Shown in pieces: positions 7,807 to 16,256 of a DNA stretch of 17,418 nt. The first letter of the stretch is position 1. Every line of letters begins with the position of its first letter. The notes under the pieces were generated by a model that saw nothing but the letters and a program-made list of their open reading frames with translations, searched no databases and had not been told where the DNA came from. Source of the stretch: Azonexus sp. (GTDB lineage Bacteria; Pseudomonadota; Gammaproteobacteria; Burkholderiales; Rhodocyclaceae). A program made the position numbers and the translations under genes. Location: assembly GCA_031285115.1 (NCBI GenBank), contig JAITWU010000335.1, positions 1-17,418 on the forward strand, in the 5' to 3' direction.

Positions 7807-9960
7807 ATGTCTGAAAAATTCCTTGATTCCAACCATCTCGACGCCTGGCAGAAGGCGGCCGCCAAACAGTCGCCGGGCAATGATGCGGCGAATTTGTTGT
7901 GGACGACGCCGGAAGGCTTGCAGGTCAAGGCGCTGTATACCCGGCAGGATGTCGAAAACCTGCCGTTTGCCGATACCCTGCCGGGTTTTTCGCCCTATCT
8001 GCGCGGGCCGCAGCCGACCATGTATGCGGTCAAGCCGTGGACGATTCGCCAGTACGCCGGTTTTTCCACGGCGGAAGAATCCAACGCTTTTTACAGGAAG
8101 GCGCTGGCGGCGGGCGGGCAGGGGGTTTCGGTGGCTTTCGATCTGGCGACGCACCGCGGTTACGATTCGGATAATCCGCGCGTTACCGGCGATGTCGGCA
8201 AGGCGGGCGTGGCGATTGATTCGGTCGAGGATATGAAAATCCTTTTCGCCGGTATTCCGCTCGATAAAGTCTCCGTTTCGATGACCATGAATGGCGCGGT
8301 GCTGCCCATTCTTGCCGGTTACATCGTCGCCGCCGAGGAGCAGGGCGTCAAACAGGAGCAACTGTCCGGCACCATCCAGAATGACATTCTCAAAGAATTC
8401 ATGGTGCGCAATACCTATATTTATCCGCCCAAGCCGTCGATGCGCATCATTGCCGATATTTTCGGCTATACCGCGCGGCAGATGCCGAAGTTCAATTCCA
8501 TTTCCATTTCCGGCTATCACATTCAGGAAGCGGGCGGTAATCAGGCCATTGAACTGGCTTTTACGCTGGCCGATGGCATGGAGTATGTGCGCACCGGCAT
8601 CGCCGCCGGCATGGATGTCGATGCCTTTGCTGGCCGCCTCTCTTTCTTCTGGGGCGTCGGCATGAATTTCTATCTGGAAATCGCCAAAATGCGCGCCGCC
8701 CGGTTGTTGTGGGATCGCATCATGACCGGCTTCAACGCCCAGAGCGCCAAGTCGAAAATGCTGCGCACGCACTGCCAGACTTCCGGCTGGTCGCTGACCG
8801 AGCAGGACCCGTACAACAATGTGGTGCGCACCACCATCGAAGCGATGGCGGCGGTTTTTGGCGGCACGCAGTCGCTGCACACCAATGCGCTCGATGAGGC
8901 GATCGCGCTGCCGACCGAGTTTTCCGCCCGCATCGCCCGCAACACGCAGCTCATCATTCAGGAAGAAACGCATATCTGTAACGTCGTCGACCCGTGGGCC
9001 GGTTCCTACCTCATGGAAAAACTGACGCAGGACATGGCCGACAAAGCCTGGAGCATCATCGGGGAAATCGAAGCGATGGGCGGCATGACCAAGGCCGTCG
9101 AATCCGGCTGGGCCAAGATGCAGGTCGAAACCTGCGCCGCCGACAAACAGGCGCGTATTGATTCGGGCAAGGATGTGATTGTCGGCGTCAATAAATACAA
9201 GCTCGCCAAAGAAGACGCCATCGACATTCTCGACATCGACAACCACGCTGTGCGCGAGGCCCAGATCGCCCGCCTCGGCCAGATCCGCGCCCGCCGTGAT
9301 GGCGCTGCCGTCGAGGCGGCGCTCGCCGCGCTGACCCGTTGCGCGGAAACCGGCGAAGGCAATCTGCTCGATCTTTCCATCGCCGCCATGCGGTTGCGCG
9401 CCACGGTCGGCGAAGTTTCGGATGCGCTGGAAAAAGTCTTTGGCCGCCATCGCGCCGACACGCAAGCGGTTTCCGGCGTCTACGCCGCCGCTTACGACGG
9501 TGCGGAAGCCTGGGACAAACTCAAGGCCGAGATCGACCAGTTTGCCCAAAGCGAAGGCCGCCGCCCGCGTGTGATGGTCGCCAAACTGGGGCAGGACGGC
9601 CATGACCGGGGCGCCAAAGTGGTGGCGACGGCGCTCGCCGACTTGGGCTTTGACGTGGACATCGGCCCCCTGTTCCAGACCCCTGCCGAATGCGCCCGTC
9701 AGGCGATTGAAAACGACGTGCACGCGGTCGGCGTTTCGACCCTGGCGGCGGGCCACAAAACGCTCGTGCCAGCGATTATCGAAGAACTCAAAAAACAGGG
9801 CGCGGACGACATCGTGGTTTTTGTCGGCGGCGTCATTCCGCGCCAGGATTACGAATTTCTCCAACAGGCTGGCGTCAAGGGCATCTACGGCCCCGGCACG
9901 CCGATTCCCGTTTGCGCGAAGGATGTGCTGGAGCAGATCAGGGCGGGTTTGACGGCTTGA
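7807..9960 (+). CDS. methylmalonyl-CoA mutase, adenosylcobalamin-dependent
   Basis: Interconverts (R)-methylmalonyl-CoA and succinyl-CoA using adenosylcobalamin. The 717-residue single chain holds both parts: an N-terminal TIM-barrel substrate domain with the TMY motif (Y73) followed by [10 protein letters not shown] and the active-site histidine H238 in [10 protein letters not shown], and a C-terminal B12 domain. The latter has the base-off/His-on motif DGHDRG (597-602, ligand H599), VSTLAAGH and VGGVIP. These features match the catalytic subunit and the homodimeric mutases, not the inactive small subunit. I chose the ATG at 7807, with AAGAGG 6 nt upstream; a GTG at 7729 in frame lacks a Shine-Dalgarno. 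Symbols mcm, mutB and scpA are all in use. It is the first gene of the operon. Confidence 0.97.
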   Translation: MSEKFLDSNHLDAWQKAAAKQSPGNDAANLLWTTPEGLQVKALYTRQDVENLPFADTLPGFSPYLRGPQPTMYAVKPWTIRQYAGFSTAEESNAFYRKALAAGGQGVSVAFDLATHRGYDSDNPRVTGDVGKAGVAIDSVEDMKILFAGIPLDKVSVSMTMNGAVLPILAGYIVAAEEQGVKQEQLSGTIQNDILKEFMVRNTYIYPPKPSMRIIADIFGYTARQMPKFNSISISGYHIQEAGGNQAIELAFTLADGMEYVRTGIAAGMDVDAFAGRLSFFWGVGMNFYLEIAKMRAARLLWDRIMTGFNAQSAKSKMLRTHCQTSGWSLTEQDPYNNVVRTTIEAMAAVFGGTQSLHTNALDEAIALPTEFSARIARNTQLIIQEETHICNVVDPWAGSYLMEKLTQDMADKAWSIIGEIEAMGGMTKAVESGWAKMQVETCAADKQARIDSGKDVIVGVNKYKLAKEDAIDILDIDNHAVREAQIARLGQIRARRDGAAVEAALAALTRCAETGEGNLLDLSIAAMRLRATVGEVSDALEKVFGRHRADTQAVSGVYAAAYDGAEAWDKLKAEIDQFAQSEGRRPRVMVAKLGQDGHDRGAKVVATALADLGFDVDIGPLFQTPAECARQAIENDVHAVGVSTLAAGHKTLVPAIIEELKKQGADDIVVFVGGVIPRQDYEFLQQAGVKGIYGPGTPIPVCAKDVLEQIRAGLTA

Positions 9961-9986
9961 TTGTTGGTCTATATCATAGATATATA
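9957..9986 (+). promoter_or_regulatory. candidate autoregulated promoter/operator of the vapBC pair
   Basis: The inverted repeat TATATC-ATA-GATATA (9970-9984) lies 24 nt before vapB. Many VapBC/FitAB operators are short AT-rich inverted repeats of this kind, bound by the antitoxin's AbrB domain. TTGATT (9957-9962, overlapping the mutase stop) and TATATA (9981-9986), 18 bp apart, could be a promoter, so the operator would overlap its -10. The repeat is seen directly; its role is inferred. Confidence 0.5.
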
Positions 9987-10007
9987 CCTTCCGCTCAGGA
10001 GTTTGCC

Positions 10008-10265
10008 ATGTTGAATATCGCCACTGCCAAAATCTTTATGAATGGCCGCAGTCAGGCCGTCCGCTTGCCCAAGGAATTTCGTTTCGATACCGACGAGGTA
10101 ACGGTCGAGCGGCAGGCGGATGGCGGTGTGGTGCTGCGTCCGCGCCGCCAGACGCGCGAGGAATGGCGGGCGCGGCTACAGGAAGTGCTGGGGCAGTTTG
10201 ACGGGATGCCGGAAGAAATTGAGCGTGACCAGACACCGCCGCGTGATCCGCCCGATTTCGACTGA
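10008..10265 (+). CDS. vapB: VapB-type antitoxin, AbrB/SpoVT fold
   Basis: An 85-residue protein whose first half is the swapped-hairpin AbrB/MazE DNA-binding domain, with the typical string TAKIFMNGRSQAVRLPKEFR. The acidic, proline-rich tail (ending RDPPDFD) is what wraps around and inhibits the toxin in this family. The ATG at 10008 has AGGAG 6 nt upstream. It starts 47 nt after the mutase stop and ends 5 nt before the toxin gene, the normal antitoxin-first order. It probably represses its own promoter through the inverted repeat upstream. Confidence 0.9.
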   Translation: MLNIATAKIFMNGRSQAVRLPKEFRFDTDEVTVERQADGGVVLRPRRQTREEWRARLQEVLGQFDGMPEEIERDQTPPRDPPDFD

Positions 10266-10270
10266 AAACC

Positions 10271-10699
10271 ATGCCCCGTTATTTTCTTGATACCAACATT
10301 TGCATCTACGCCTGGCAAAAGCAGCAGCCGCAGGTGTTGGAACGCATGTATCAGGTCGAGCCGGAAAAACTGGTCATCTCCTCACTGGTTGCAGCGGAAC
10401 TCGCCAGTGGCGTGATGCACAGCCAGCGGGTTGAGCATAACCGGCGCTGGCTGGAACGCGCGCTGACCCTGTATACCCAAGAGCCTTGGGGGCCGGAAGC
10501 GGTCTGGCACTATGGCCGACAATGGGCGCGTTTGCGCGCAGCAGGGACGCCCATTGGCGCGATTGACCTTCTGCTCGGCTGTCAGGCGCTGGCCGAGGAC
10601 GGTATTGTCGTCACGCATAACGTGCGCGAATTTGAGCGTATTGAAGGGCTGCGTATCGAGGATTGGACGGCGCCATCGTTGGAGACGGCGCGTGCTTGA
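10271..10699 (+). CDS. vapC: VapC-type PIN-domain toxin ribonuclease
   Basis: A 142-residue PIN-domain endoribonuclease, expected to cleave tRNA or rRNA when not bound by VapB. The acidic metal-binding residues are in place: D7 (YFLDTN), E43 (AAELASG) and D99 (IGAIDLLLG), followed by the fourth-position motif VTHNVREFERI (N117). The domain looks intact, so I expect a functional toxin. It has no Shine-Dalgarno of its own in the 5-nt gap after vapB and is probably translationally coupled. Its last 8 nt overlap the likely GTG start of meaB, so the module is physically fused into the propionyl-CoA operon. Confidence 0.92.
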   Translation: MPRYFLDTNICIYAWQKQQPQVLERMYQVEPEKLVISSLVAAELASGVMHSQRVEHNRRWLERALTLYTQEPWGPEAVWHYGRQWARLRAAGTPIGAIDLLLGCQALAEDGIVVTHNVREFERIEGLRIEDWTAPSLETARA

Positions 10700-11654
10700 C
10701 GCCATTTGCCACGGCGCTCCGCTCGCTCGCCGCCGGGCGCTGGCCAAAGCCATCACGCTCCTTGAATCAACCCGCGCCGATCATCGGGCGACCGCCGATG
10801 CGCTCTTGAACGCGCTCCTGCCACAGACCGGAAAATCCTTGCGGCTGGGCATTTCCGGCGTGCCGGGGGCGGGCAAGTCGACTTTCATCGAGGCGCTCGG
10901 TCTGCATGTGATCAAAGAAGGGCATCGCGTCGCCGTGCTGGCGGTCGATCCCTCATCGAGCGTTTCCGGCGGTTCGATCCTCGGCGACAAGACGCGCATG
11001 GAAGCCTTGTCGCAGCAGGAAAACGCCTTCATCCGCCCGAGTCCTTCCGCAGGCTCCTTGGGCGGCGTCGCCGACAAGACGCGCGAGGCGATGCTGCTGT
11101 GCGAGGCGGCGGGTTATGATGTCATCATCGTCGAGACGGTCGGCGTCGGCCAGTCGGAGACGACGGTGGCGGGCATGGTGGACATGTTCTGCCTGTTGCA
11201 GTTGCCCAATGCTGGCGATGATTTGCAGGCCATCAAAAAAGGGATTGTTGAAATCGCTGATCTGGTGGCCATCAACAAGGCCGACATCGACCCGCAGGCG
11301 ACGGCCTTGACCAGCGCCCAGTGGCGCAACGCGCTGCGCATGTTGCGCCCGGCTTCGCCCAACTGGACGCCGCCGGTGATTGCCCTGTCGGCCTTGCGTC
11401 AGGAGGGCATTGATCAATTTTGGGCCGAAGTCGGCAGGTATCAGGCCGCGATGCAGCCAAGCGGCGAATTTGCCGCCCGGCGGCGGCATCAGTCGCTGGC
11501 CTGGATGTGGCATTTGATTGATTCCGGTCTGCGGCGGCGTTTTCGTGAGGACAAAGCTGTGCAGGAAAATCTGCCCGCCATGACCCGTTCCGTCGAAAAT
11601 GGGCGGATGACGCCCGCCACCGCCGCCACCCTGCTGCTCGATTATTTGAATTGA
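10692..11654 (+). CDS. meaB: MeaB-type G3E GTPase, methylmalonyl-CoA mutase chaperone
   Basis: GTPase of the MeaB/ArgK/MMAA family that gates loading of adenosylcobalamin into the mutase and protects it from inactivation. From the GTG at 10692 it has 320 residues, with the Walker A GVPGAGKS at 56-63, DPSSS, the switch region VETVGVGQSE and the base-recognition motif NKAD. It ends in the usual helical dimerisation tail. I chose the GTG because the next residues (LDAI...RRALAKAITLLES) match the family's N-terminal helix. The frame is open 60 codons further upstream but only as a shadow of vapC. GGAG lies about 9 nt before the GTG, inside vapC. Older databases call this protein LAO/AO transport ATPase. 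Confidence 0.94.
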   Translation: MLDAICHGAPLARRRALAKAITLLESTRADHRATADALLNALLPQTGKSLRLGISGVPGAGKSTFIEALGLHVIKEGHRVAVLAVDPSSSVSGGSILGDKTRMEALSQQENAFIRPSPSAGSLGGVADKTREAMLLCEAAGYDVIIVETVGVGQSETTVAGMVDMFCLLQLPNAGDDLQAIKKGIVEIADLVAINKADIDPQATALTSAQWRNALRMLRPASPNWTPPVIALSALRQEGIDQFWAEVGRYQAAMQPSGEFAARRRHQSLAWMWHLIDSGLRRRFREDKAVQENLPAMTRSVENGRMTPATAATLLLDYLN

Positions 11655-11696
11655 ATTTGAAGTTCCAAATCACCCGTTTTGTTCAGGGAGTTTTTT

Positions 11697-13232
11697 ATGC
11701 ACGACATCATCCGCCAACTGGAAAAGAAACGTGACCTGGCCCGCCTCGGCGGCGGTCAGAAGCGTATCGACAGCCAGCACAAAAAGGGCAAGCTGACCGC
11801 CCGCGAGCGTCTCGAATTGCTGCTCGACCCCGATTCCTTCGAGGAATGGGATATGTTCAAGGAGCACCGTTGCGTCGATTTCGGCATGGATCAGGCCGAA
11901 AAAACGCCGGGCGATGGCGTCGTCGTCGGTTACGGCACCATCAATGGCCGTCTGGTGTTTGTTTTTTCGCAGGATTTCACGGTTTTTGGCGGTTCGCTGT
12001 CGGAAACCCATGCCGAAAAAATCTGCAAGGTCATGGATCACGCGATGAAAGTCGGCGCGCCGGTCATCGGCCTCAACGATTCCGGCGGGGCGCGGATTCA
12101 GGAAGGCGTCGCTTCGCTCGGCGGTTATGCCGATGTTTTCCAGCGTAACGTCATGGCTTCCGGCGTCGTCCCGCAGATTTCGATGATCATGGGGCCGTGC
12201 GCGGGCGGCGCGGTGTATTCGCCGTCGATGACCGACTTCATTTTCATGGTCAAGGATTCGTCCTACATGTTCGTGACCGGCCCGGAAGTGGTCAAAACCG
12301 TCACCCACGAGGACGTGACCGCCGAGGAGCTGGGCGGCGCGGTCACTCACACGAGCAAATCCGGCGTCGCCGACCTGGCTTTCGAGAACGATGTCGAGGC
12401 GCTCGCCATGCTGCGCCGCTTCATGAACTTCATCCCCGCCAATAACCGCGAAAAGCCGCCCTGCACGGCGACCAACGACCCGGTCGACCGCTTCGATTAT
12501 TCGCTCGACACGCTGGTGCCGGATAACGCCAACAAGCCTTACGACATGAAGGAATTGATCATCAAAGTGGTCGATGACAACGATTTCTTCGAGTTGCAGG
12601 CCGATTACGCCAAAAATATCGTCATCGGCTTTGGCCGTTTCGACGGCCATCCGGTCGGCATCGTCGCCAATCAGCCGCTGGTGCTGGCCGGTTGCCTCGA
12701 CATCAAATCGGCGATCAAGGCCGCCCGTTTCGTGCGTTTTTGCGATGCCTTCAATATTCCCGTCGTCACCTTTGTCGATGTGCCGGGCTTCATGCCGGGC
12801 ACGGCGCAGGAATACGGCGGCATCATCAAGCACGGGGCCAAGCTCCTTTACGCTTTTGCCGAATGCACCGTGCCCAAGGTGACGGTGATTACCCGCAAGG
12901 CTTACGGCGGCGCTTATGACGTGATGTCGTCGAAGCACCTGCGCGGCGACGTGAACCTCGCCTGGCCGTCGGCGGAAGTCGCGGTCATGGGGCCGAAAGG
13001 CGCGGTCGAAATCATTTTCCGCGAGGAAAAGAGCAACCCGGCCAAACTCGCCGAACGCGAAGCCGAATACAAGGAAAAATTCGCCAATCCCTTCGTCGCC
13101 AGCGCCCGTGGCTTTATCGACGACGTCATCATGCCGCACGCGACAAGAAAGCGTATCGCCCGTTCGCTCGCCATGCTGCGCGACAAGAAACTGGAAAATC
13201 CGTGGCGCAAGCACGGCAATATTCCGCTGTAA
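11697..13232 (+). CDS. pccB: propionyl-CoA carboxylase beta subunit (carboxyltransferase)
   Basis: Carboxyltransferase subunit that moves CO2 from carboxybiotin on PccA to propionyl-CoA, forming (S)-methylmalonyl-CoA. The 511-residue chain has the two crotonase-like halves of the family. The N half has [19 protein letters not shown] and the oxyanion-hole glycines of [12 protein letters not shown]; the C half has [18 protein letters not shown] and [19 protein letters not shown]. The start [18 protein letters not shown] and the length fit PccB better than MccB or a geranyl-CoA enzyme. The ATG at 11697 has CAGGGAG upstream. It lies 42 nt after meaB and 21 nt before pccA. Propionyl over acetyl specificity is supported mainly by the mutase/meaB context. 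Confidence 0.94.
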   Translation: MHDIIRQLEKKRDLARLGGGQKRIDSQHKKGKLTARERLELLLDPDSFEEWDMFKEHRCVDFGMDQAEKTPGDGVVVGYGTINGRLVFVFSQDFTVFGGSLSETHAEKICKVMDHAMKVGAPVIGLNDSGGARIQEGVASLGGYADVFQRNVMASGVVPQISMIMGPCAGGAVYSPSMTDFIFMVKDSSYMFVTGPEVVKTVTHEDVTAEELGGAVTHTSKSGVADLAFENDVEALAMLRRFMNFIPANNREKPPCTATNDPVDRFDYSLDTLVPDNANKPYDMKELIIKVVDDNDFFELQADYAKNIVIGFGRFDGHPVGIVANQPLVLAGCLDIKSAIKAARFVRFCDAFNIPVVTFVDVPGFMPGTAQEYGGIIKHGAKLLYAFAECTVPKVTVITRKAYGGAYDVMSSKHLRGDVNLAWPSAEVAVMGPKGAVEIIFREEKSNPAKLAEREAEYKEKFANPFVASARGFIDDVIMPHATRKRIARSLAMLRDKKLENPWRKHGNIPL

Positions 13233-13253
13233 GGCTTGGAAAGGGATAAAAAC

Positions 13254-15287
13254 ATGTTCAAGAAAATATTGATCGCCAATCGCGGAGAAATCGCCTGCCG
13301 CGTCATCAAAACCGCCCGCAAGATGGGTATTGCCACCGTCGCCGTCTATTCCGAGGCCGACCGGGACGCGCTGCACGTCGACCTGGCCGATGAAGCCGTC
13401 GGCATTGGCCCGGCAGCCTCGAAAGAGTCCTATCTGGTGATGGACAAGATCATCGCCGCCTGCAAGCAAACGGGGGCGGAAGCCGTTCACCCCGGTTACG
13501 GCTTTCTCTCGGAAAATGCCGAATTTTCCCGCCGTCTCGAAGAAGCGGGCATTACCTTCATCGGCCCCAAGCATTATTCCGTCGCCAAAATGGGCGACAA
13601 GATCGAGTCGAAAAAGCTCGCCATCGAAGCTCAGGTCAACACCATTCCCGGTTACAACGAAGCCATTGCCGGCCCCGATCAGGCGGTCGAAATCGCTCGC
13701 AAAATCGGCTATCCGGTGATGATCAAAGCCTCCGCCGGTGGTGGCGGCAAAGGGCTGCGCGTTGCCTATAACGATGCCGAGGCGCACGAGGGCTTTTCTT
13801 CCTGCGTCAATGAAGCGCGCAATTCCTTTGGCGACGACCGCGTCTTTATCGAAAAATACGTTTTGGAGCCACGCCACATCGAAATTCAGGTGCTTGGCGA
13901 CGCGCACGGCAACTACGTTTATTTGAATGAGCGCGACTGCTCGATCCAGCGCCGCCACCAGAAAGTCATCGAAGAAGCGCCCAGCCCCTTTGTCGACGCC
14001 GCGATGCGCAAGGCAATGGGCGAACAGGCCGTGGCGCTCGCCCGCGCCGTCAATTACGAATCTGCGGGCACCGTCGAATTTGTCGTCTCCGGGGCGACCA
14101 AGGAATTCTATTTCCTTGAAATGAACACCCGTCTGCAAGTCGAGCACCCGGTCACCGAACTGATTACCGGCCTCGACCTGGTCGAACAGATGATCCGCGT
14201 CGCCGCTGGCGAAAAGCTGCCGATTACTCAGGCCGATGTCAAAATCAACGGCTGGGCGATGGAATGCCGGATCAACGCCGAAGACCCCTTCCGTGGCTTT
14301 CTGCCGTCGACCGGGCGGCTCGTCAAATTCCTGCCGCCGGAGGAATCGGTCGACGCGCACGGCGCCACCCGCGTCGATACCGGCGTCTACGACGGCGGCG
14401 AAATCTCGATGTTCTACGACTCGATGATCGCCAAGCTCATCGTGCACGGCCAAGACCGCAACGCGGCGATTGCCCGGATGCGCGACGCCCTGAACGCCTT
14501 CGTCATTCGCGGCATTTCCTCCAACATTCCCTTCCAGGCGGCGCTCATGCAGCATCCGCGCTTCCAGTCGGGCATGTTCGACACCAGCTTCATCGCCAAG
14601 GAATACCCCAAAGGCTTTGACGCCTCGATGGTGCCGCACAGCGATCCGGCGCTCCTTGTCTCCGTCGCCGCCTACGTCTACCGCGCCTTCACCGACCGCG
14701 CCGCCTCCATTTCCGGCCAGCTCGAAGGCCACGAGCGCATCGTCGGCGATCAATGGGTGGTCGTCCGCATCAACGGTGCGGAAAAGGAAAATCACCCGGT
14801 CAGCGCGCGGCCCGTCGACGGCGGTTACGAGGTCGATGACGGCGGCTATCGGGTCGACTACAACGGCAAAACCTACGAAATCCGCTCCGGCTGGAAACTC
14901 GGCCAGTCACTGTTCAGCGGCACCTGCAACGGCGAACCCTTCACCCTGCAAGTCGAGCGCCACAAAACCCGCTACTCCCTCTACCACTGGGGCACCCGCG
15001 CCGATTTCATGGTCATGAGCCGCCGCGCCGCCGACCTCCTCGCTCTGATGCCGGACAAACCCGCGCCCGACCTCTCCCGCTTCCTCCTCTCGCCGATGCC
15101 CGGCCTGTTGCGCGAAATCGCCGCTGGCATTGGTCAGGAAGTCAAGGCGGGCGAGAAACTGGCGGTCATCGAAGCGATGAAGATGGAAAACATCCTCAAA
15201 GCCGAGCAGGACTGCAAGATCAAGAAAATCTCGGCGGCTGTCGGCGAAAGCCTGTCGGTCGATCAGGTGATTATCGAGTTTGAGTGA
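13254..15287 (+). CDS. pccA: propionyl-CoA carboxylase alpha subunit (biotin carboxylase + BCCP)
   Basis: ATP-dependent biotin carboxylase and biotin carrier in one 677-residue chain. Residues about 1-450 are the biotin carboxylase (start FKKILIANRGEIACRVI, ATP-grasp glycine loop SAGGGGKG with K166, then EMNTRLQVEHPVTE). The middle is the PCC-type BT linker domain, and the C-terminal about 75 residues are the biotinyl domain with the acceptor lysine K643 in EAMKMEN. The ATG at 13254 has an AAAGGGA Shine-Dalgarno. It partners with pccB directly upstream. Its last 25 nt overlap the end of the convergent thioredoxin-like gene. Confidence 0.95.
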   Translation: MFKKILIANRGEIACRVIKTARKMGIATVAVYSEADRDALHVDLADEAVGIGPAASKESYLVMDKIIAACKQTGAEAVHPGYGFLSENAEFSRRLEEAGITFIGPKHYSVAKMGDKIESKKLAIEAQVNTIPGYNEAIAGPDQAVEIARKIGYPVMIKASAGGGGKGLRVAYNDAEAHEGFSSCVNEARNSFGDDRVFIEKYVLEPRHIEIQVLGDAHGNYVYLNERDCSIQRRHQKVIEEAPSPFVDAAMRKAMGEQAVALARAVNYESAGTVEFVVSGATKEFYFLEMNTRLQVEHPVTELITGLDLVEQMIRVAAGEKLPITQADVKINGWAMECRINAEDPFRGFLPSTGRLVKFLPPEESVDAHGATRVDTGVYDGGEISMFYDSMIAKLIVHGQDRNAAIARMRDALNAFVIRGISSNIPFQAALMQHPRFQSGMFDTSFIAKEYPKGFDASMVPHSDPALLVSVAAYVYRAFTDRAASISGQLEGHERIVGDQWVVVRINGAEKENHPVSARPVDGGYEVDDGGYRVDYNGKTYEIRSGWKLGQSLFSGTCNGEPFTLQVERHKTRYSLYHWGTRADFMVMSRRAADLLALMPDKPAPDLSRFLLSPMPGLLREIAAGIGQEVKAGEKLAVIEAMKMENILKAEQDCKIKKISAAVGESLSVDQVIIEFE

Positions 15288-15694
15288 TCGAGCCGGAAGT
15301 CCTCAGGCTTCTGCCTGAGGGCGGCCAACAAGACCTGCGCGGCTGGCGACGCTGGCCGCGCCGGTTGCAAAGGCCGCAGCAGACGCGCCAACGCCTCGGC
15401 GCGCGGCAGCAGCGGCCCAAGAAAATGCGTGCCGCTTTGACTGGCGATCAAGAGCGTCGGGAAGGTTTCGACCGCGAAGTCGTCAGCCAGATCAGCGTGG
15501 TCTTCAATATCGACCCAGGCGAAATTGAATTGCCGATATTCGCCCGCCAGCCGCGCAAACAGCGCCCGGTACTCGCGGCAGGTGCTGCACCATTCGGCGC
15601 AGAGACAGATGACCCACGGCTGATCGTCAGCCACGGCGGCAGCCAGGCCAAGGGTTGGCGCGGACGCCGCGAATTTGGGATTGGTTGTGGTCAT
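15263..15694 (-). CDS. thioredoxin-fold protein with WCSTC motif
   Basis: A 143-residue cytoplasmic protein with a thioredoxin fold. The redox motif is C36-S-T-C39 after AEW, and the cis-proline lies in ETFPTLL. Two further cysteines (C30, C32) sit on the strand before the active site (VICLCAEW). It lacks a signal peptide or membrane segment and has a C-terminal extension of about 40 residues beyond a thioredoxin core. It is probably a disulfide reductase or thiol-chaperone; the partner is unknown. The ATG at 15694 is the natural start. Its 3' end converges with and overlaps pccA by 25 nt. Confidence 0.85.
   Translation of the reverse strand: MTTTNPKFAASAPTLGLAAAVADDQPWVICLCAEWCSTCREYRALFARLAGEYRQFNFAWVDIEDHADLADDFAVETFPTLLIASQSGTHFLGPLLPRAEALARLLRPLQPARPASPAAQVLLAALRQKPEDFRLDHSNSIIT
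15301..15320. other. 8-bp hairpin near the pccA/thioredoxin overlap
   Basis: CCTCAGGC and GCCTGAGG flank a TTCT loop just past the pccA stop, inside the thioredoxin-like coding sequence. No T-run follows on either strand, so it is not a standard intrinsic terminator. It may still slow or protect the pccA mRNA end, or be chance. Confidence 0.3.
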
Positions 15695-15723
15695 TGCAGC
15701 CTATGCCTGCATGGCGCGGCGAT

Positions 15724-15753
15724 TTTATAGCGATTCCGTTTTATCGTTGTCTT
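15724..15753 (-). promoter_or_regulatory. candidate promoter for the thioredoxin-fold gene
   Basis: On the minus strand AAGACA (plus 15748-15753) and TATAAA (plus 15724-15729) are separated by 18 bp and lie about 30 nt before the ATG. The -10 matches 5 of 6 consensus bases and the -35 matches 4 of 6. The AT-rich 89-bp gap after ubiT suggests the thioredoxin gene can be transcribed independently of the ubi genes. Confidence 0.4.
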
Positions 15754-15783
15754 AATAAAAAACCAGACAAGTTAAGGGGCGGC

Positions 15784-16254
15784 TTAATAGTTGGGCATTG
15801 GAAAAAATGGCAAACGCAACGGCAAACGCGGCCAGTCGACGGCATCGAGCATGTTTTTGACCATCAGCCCCAGTTCGGTGTCGCCGGTGATTTCCAGTTC
15901 GCGGCTGAAGAATAGCGTGTCCGGGTCTTCCTGCCGGGCGAGCAGGCGCAGATAGGCCGAGAGATTGGCGGCAAAAGCCAGATCCGGCTCGCGCTCGGGT
16001 TTGAAAACCGGGCGGAACAGGCCGTCGCGGTAGGTGTAAGTCGCTTCGCCGCCGGTATCGGCGACGCGCACGCGAAACAGTTTGTCTTCGAGCAGGGCGA
16101 GTTCGCTCTCCGGCAAGAGTTTCATTTTGAGCGCGGCGTTGAGGGCGGCGACGAGCGCCAGCGTATGCGGCCATTGCGGCAAGCGGCGGCCAAGACCGGC
16201 GACGAAGGCGGGCAGGCGGAAGCTGGGGATGGCGGGGGGACGCTGCGGGTTCAT
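15784..16254 (-). CDS. ubiT: SCP2-domain ubiquinone accessory factor UbiT
   Basis: A 156-residue protein with an SCP2 (sterol-carrier-like) lipid-binding domain, seen in the central run ALNAALKMKLL and the region ending DTELGLMVKNMLDAVDW. UbiT binds ubiquinone precursors and supports O2-independent ubiquinone synthesis with UbiU-UbiV. I chose the ATG at 16254, which follows the ubiV stop after 2 nt (TGA-CC-ATG); a longer open frame upstream is only a shadow of ubiV. Order and spacing (ubiU-ubiV-ubiT) support the identity more than the divergent sequence itself. Confidence 0.88.
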   Translation of the reverse strand: MNPQRPPAIPSFRLPAFVAGLGRRLPQWPHTLALVAALNAALKMKLLPESELALLEDKLFRVRVADTGGEATYTYRDGLFRPVFKPEREPDLAFAANLSAYLRLLARQEDPDTLFFSRELEITGDTELGLMVKNMLDAVDWPRLPLRLPFFPMPNY

Positions 16255-16256
16255 GG

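Noticed and set aside
7732..9864. Long minus-strand open frame antisense to the mutase gene
   Set aside because: Antisense shadow of a strongly conserved gene, with no domain features or ribosome binding site.
11670..14795. A very long open frame (about 1041 codons) on the minus strand across pccB and pccA
   Set aside because: It lies entirely antisense to two unmistakable carboxylase genes and encodes low-complexity Gly/Asp/Arg-rich sequence. Such frames are a by-product of GC-rich codon bias.
15301..15320. Hairpin after pccA as a Rho-independent terminator
   Set aside because: An 8-bp stem is present but no T-run follows on either strand.
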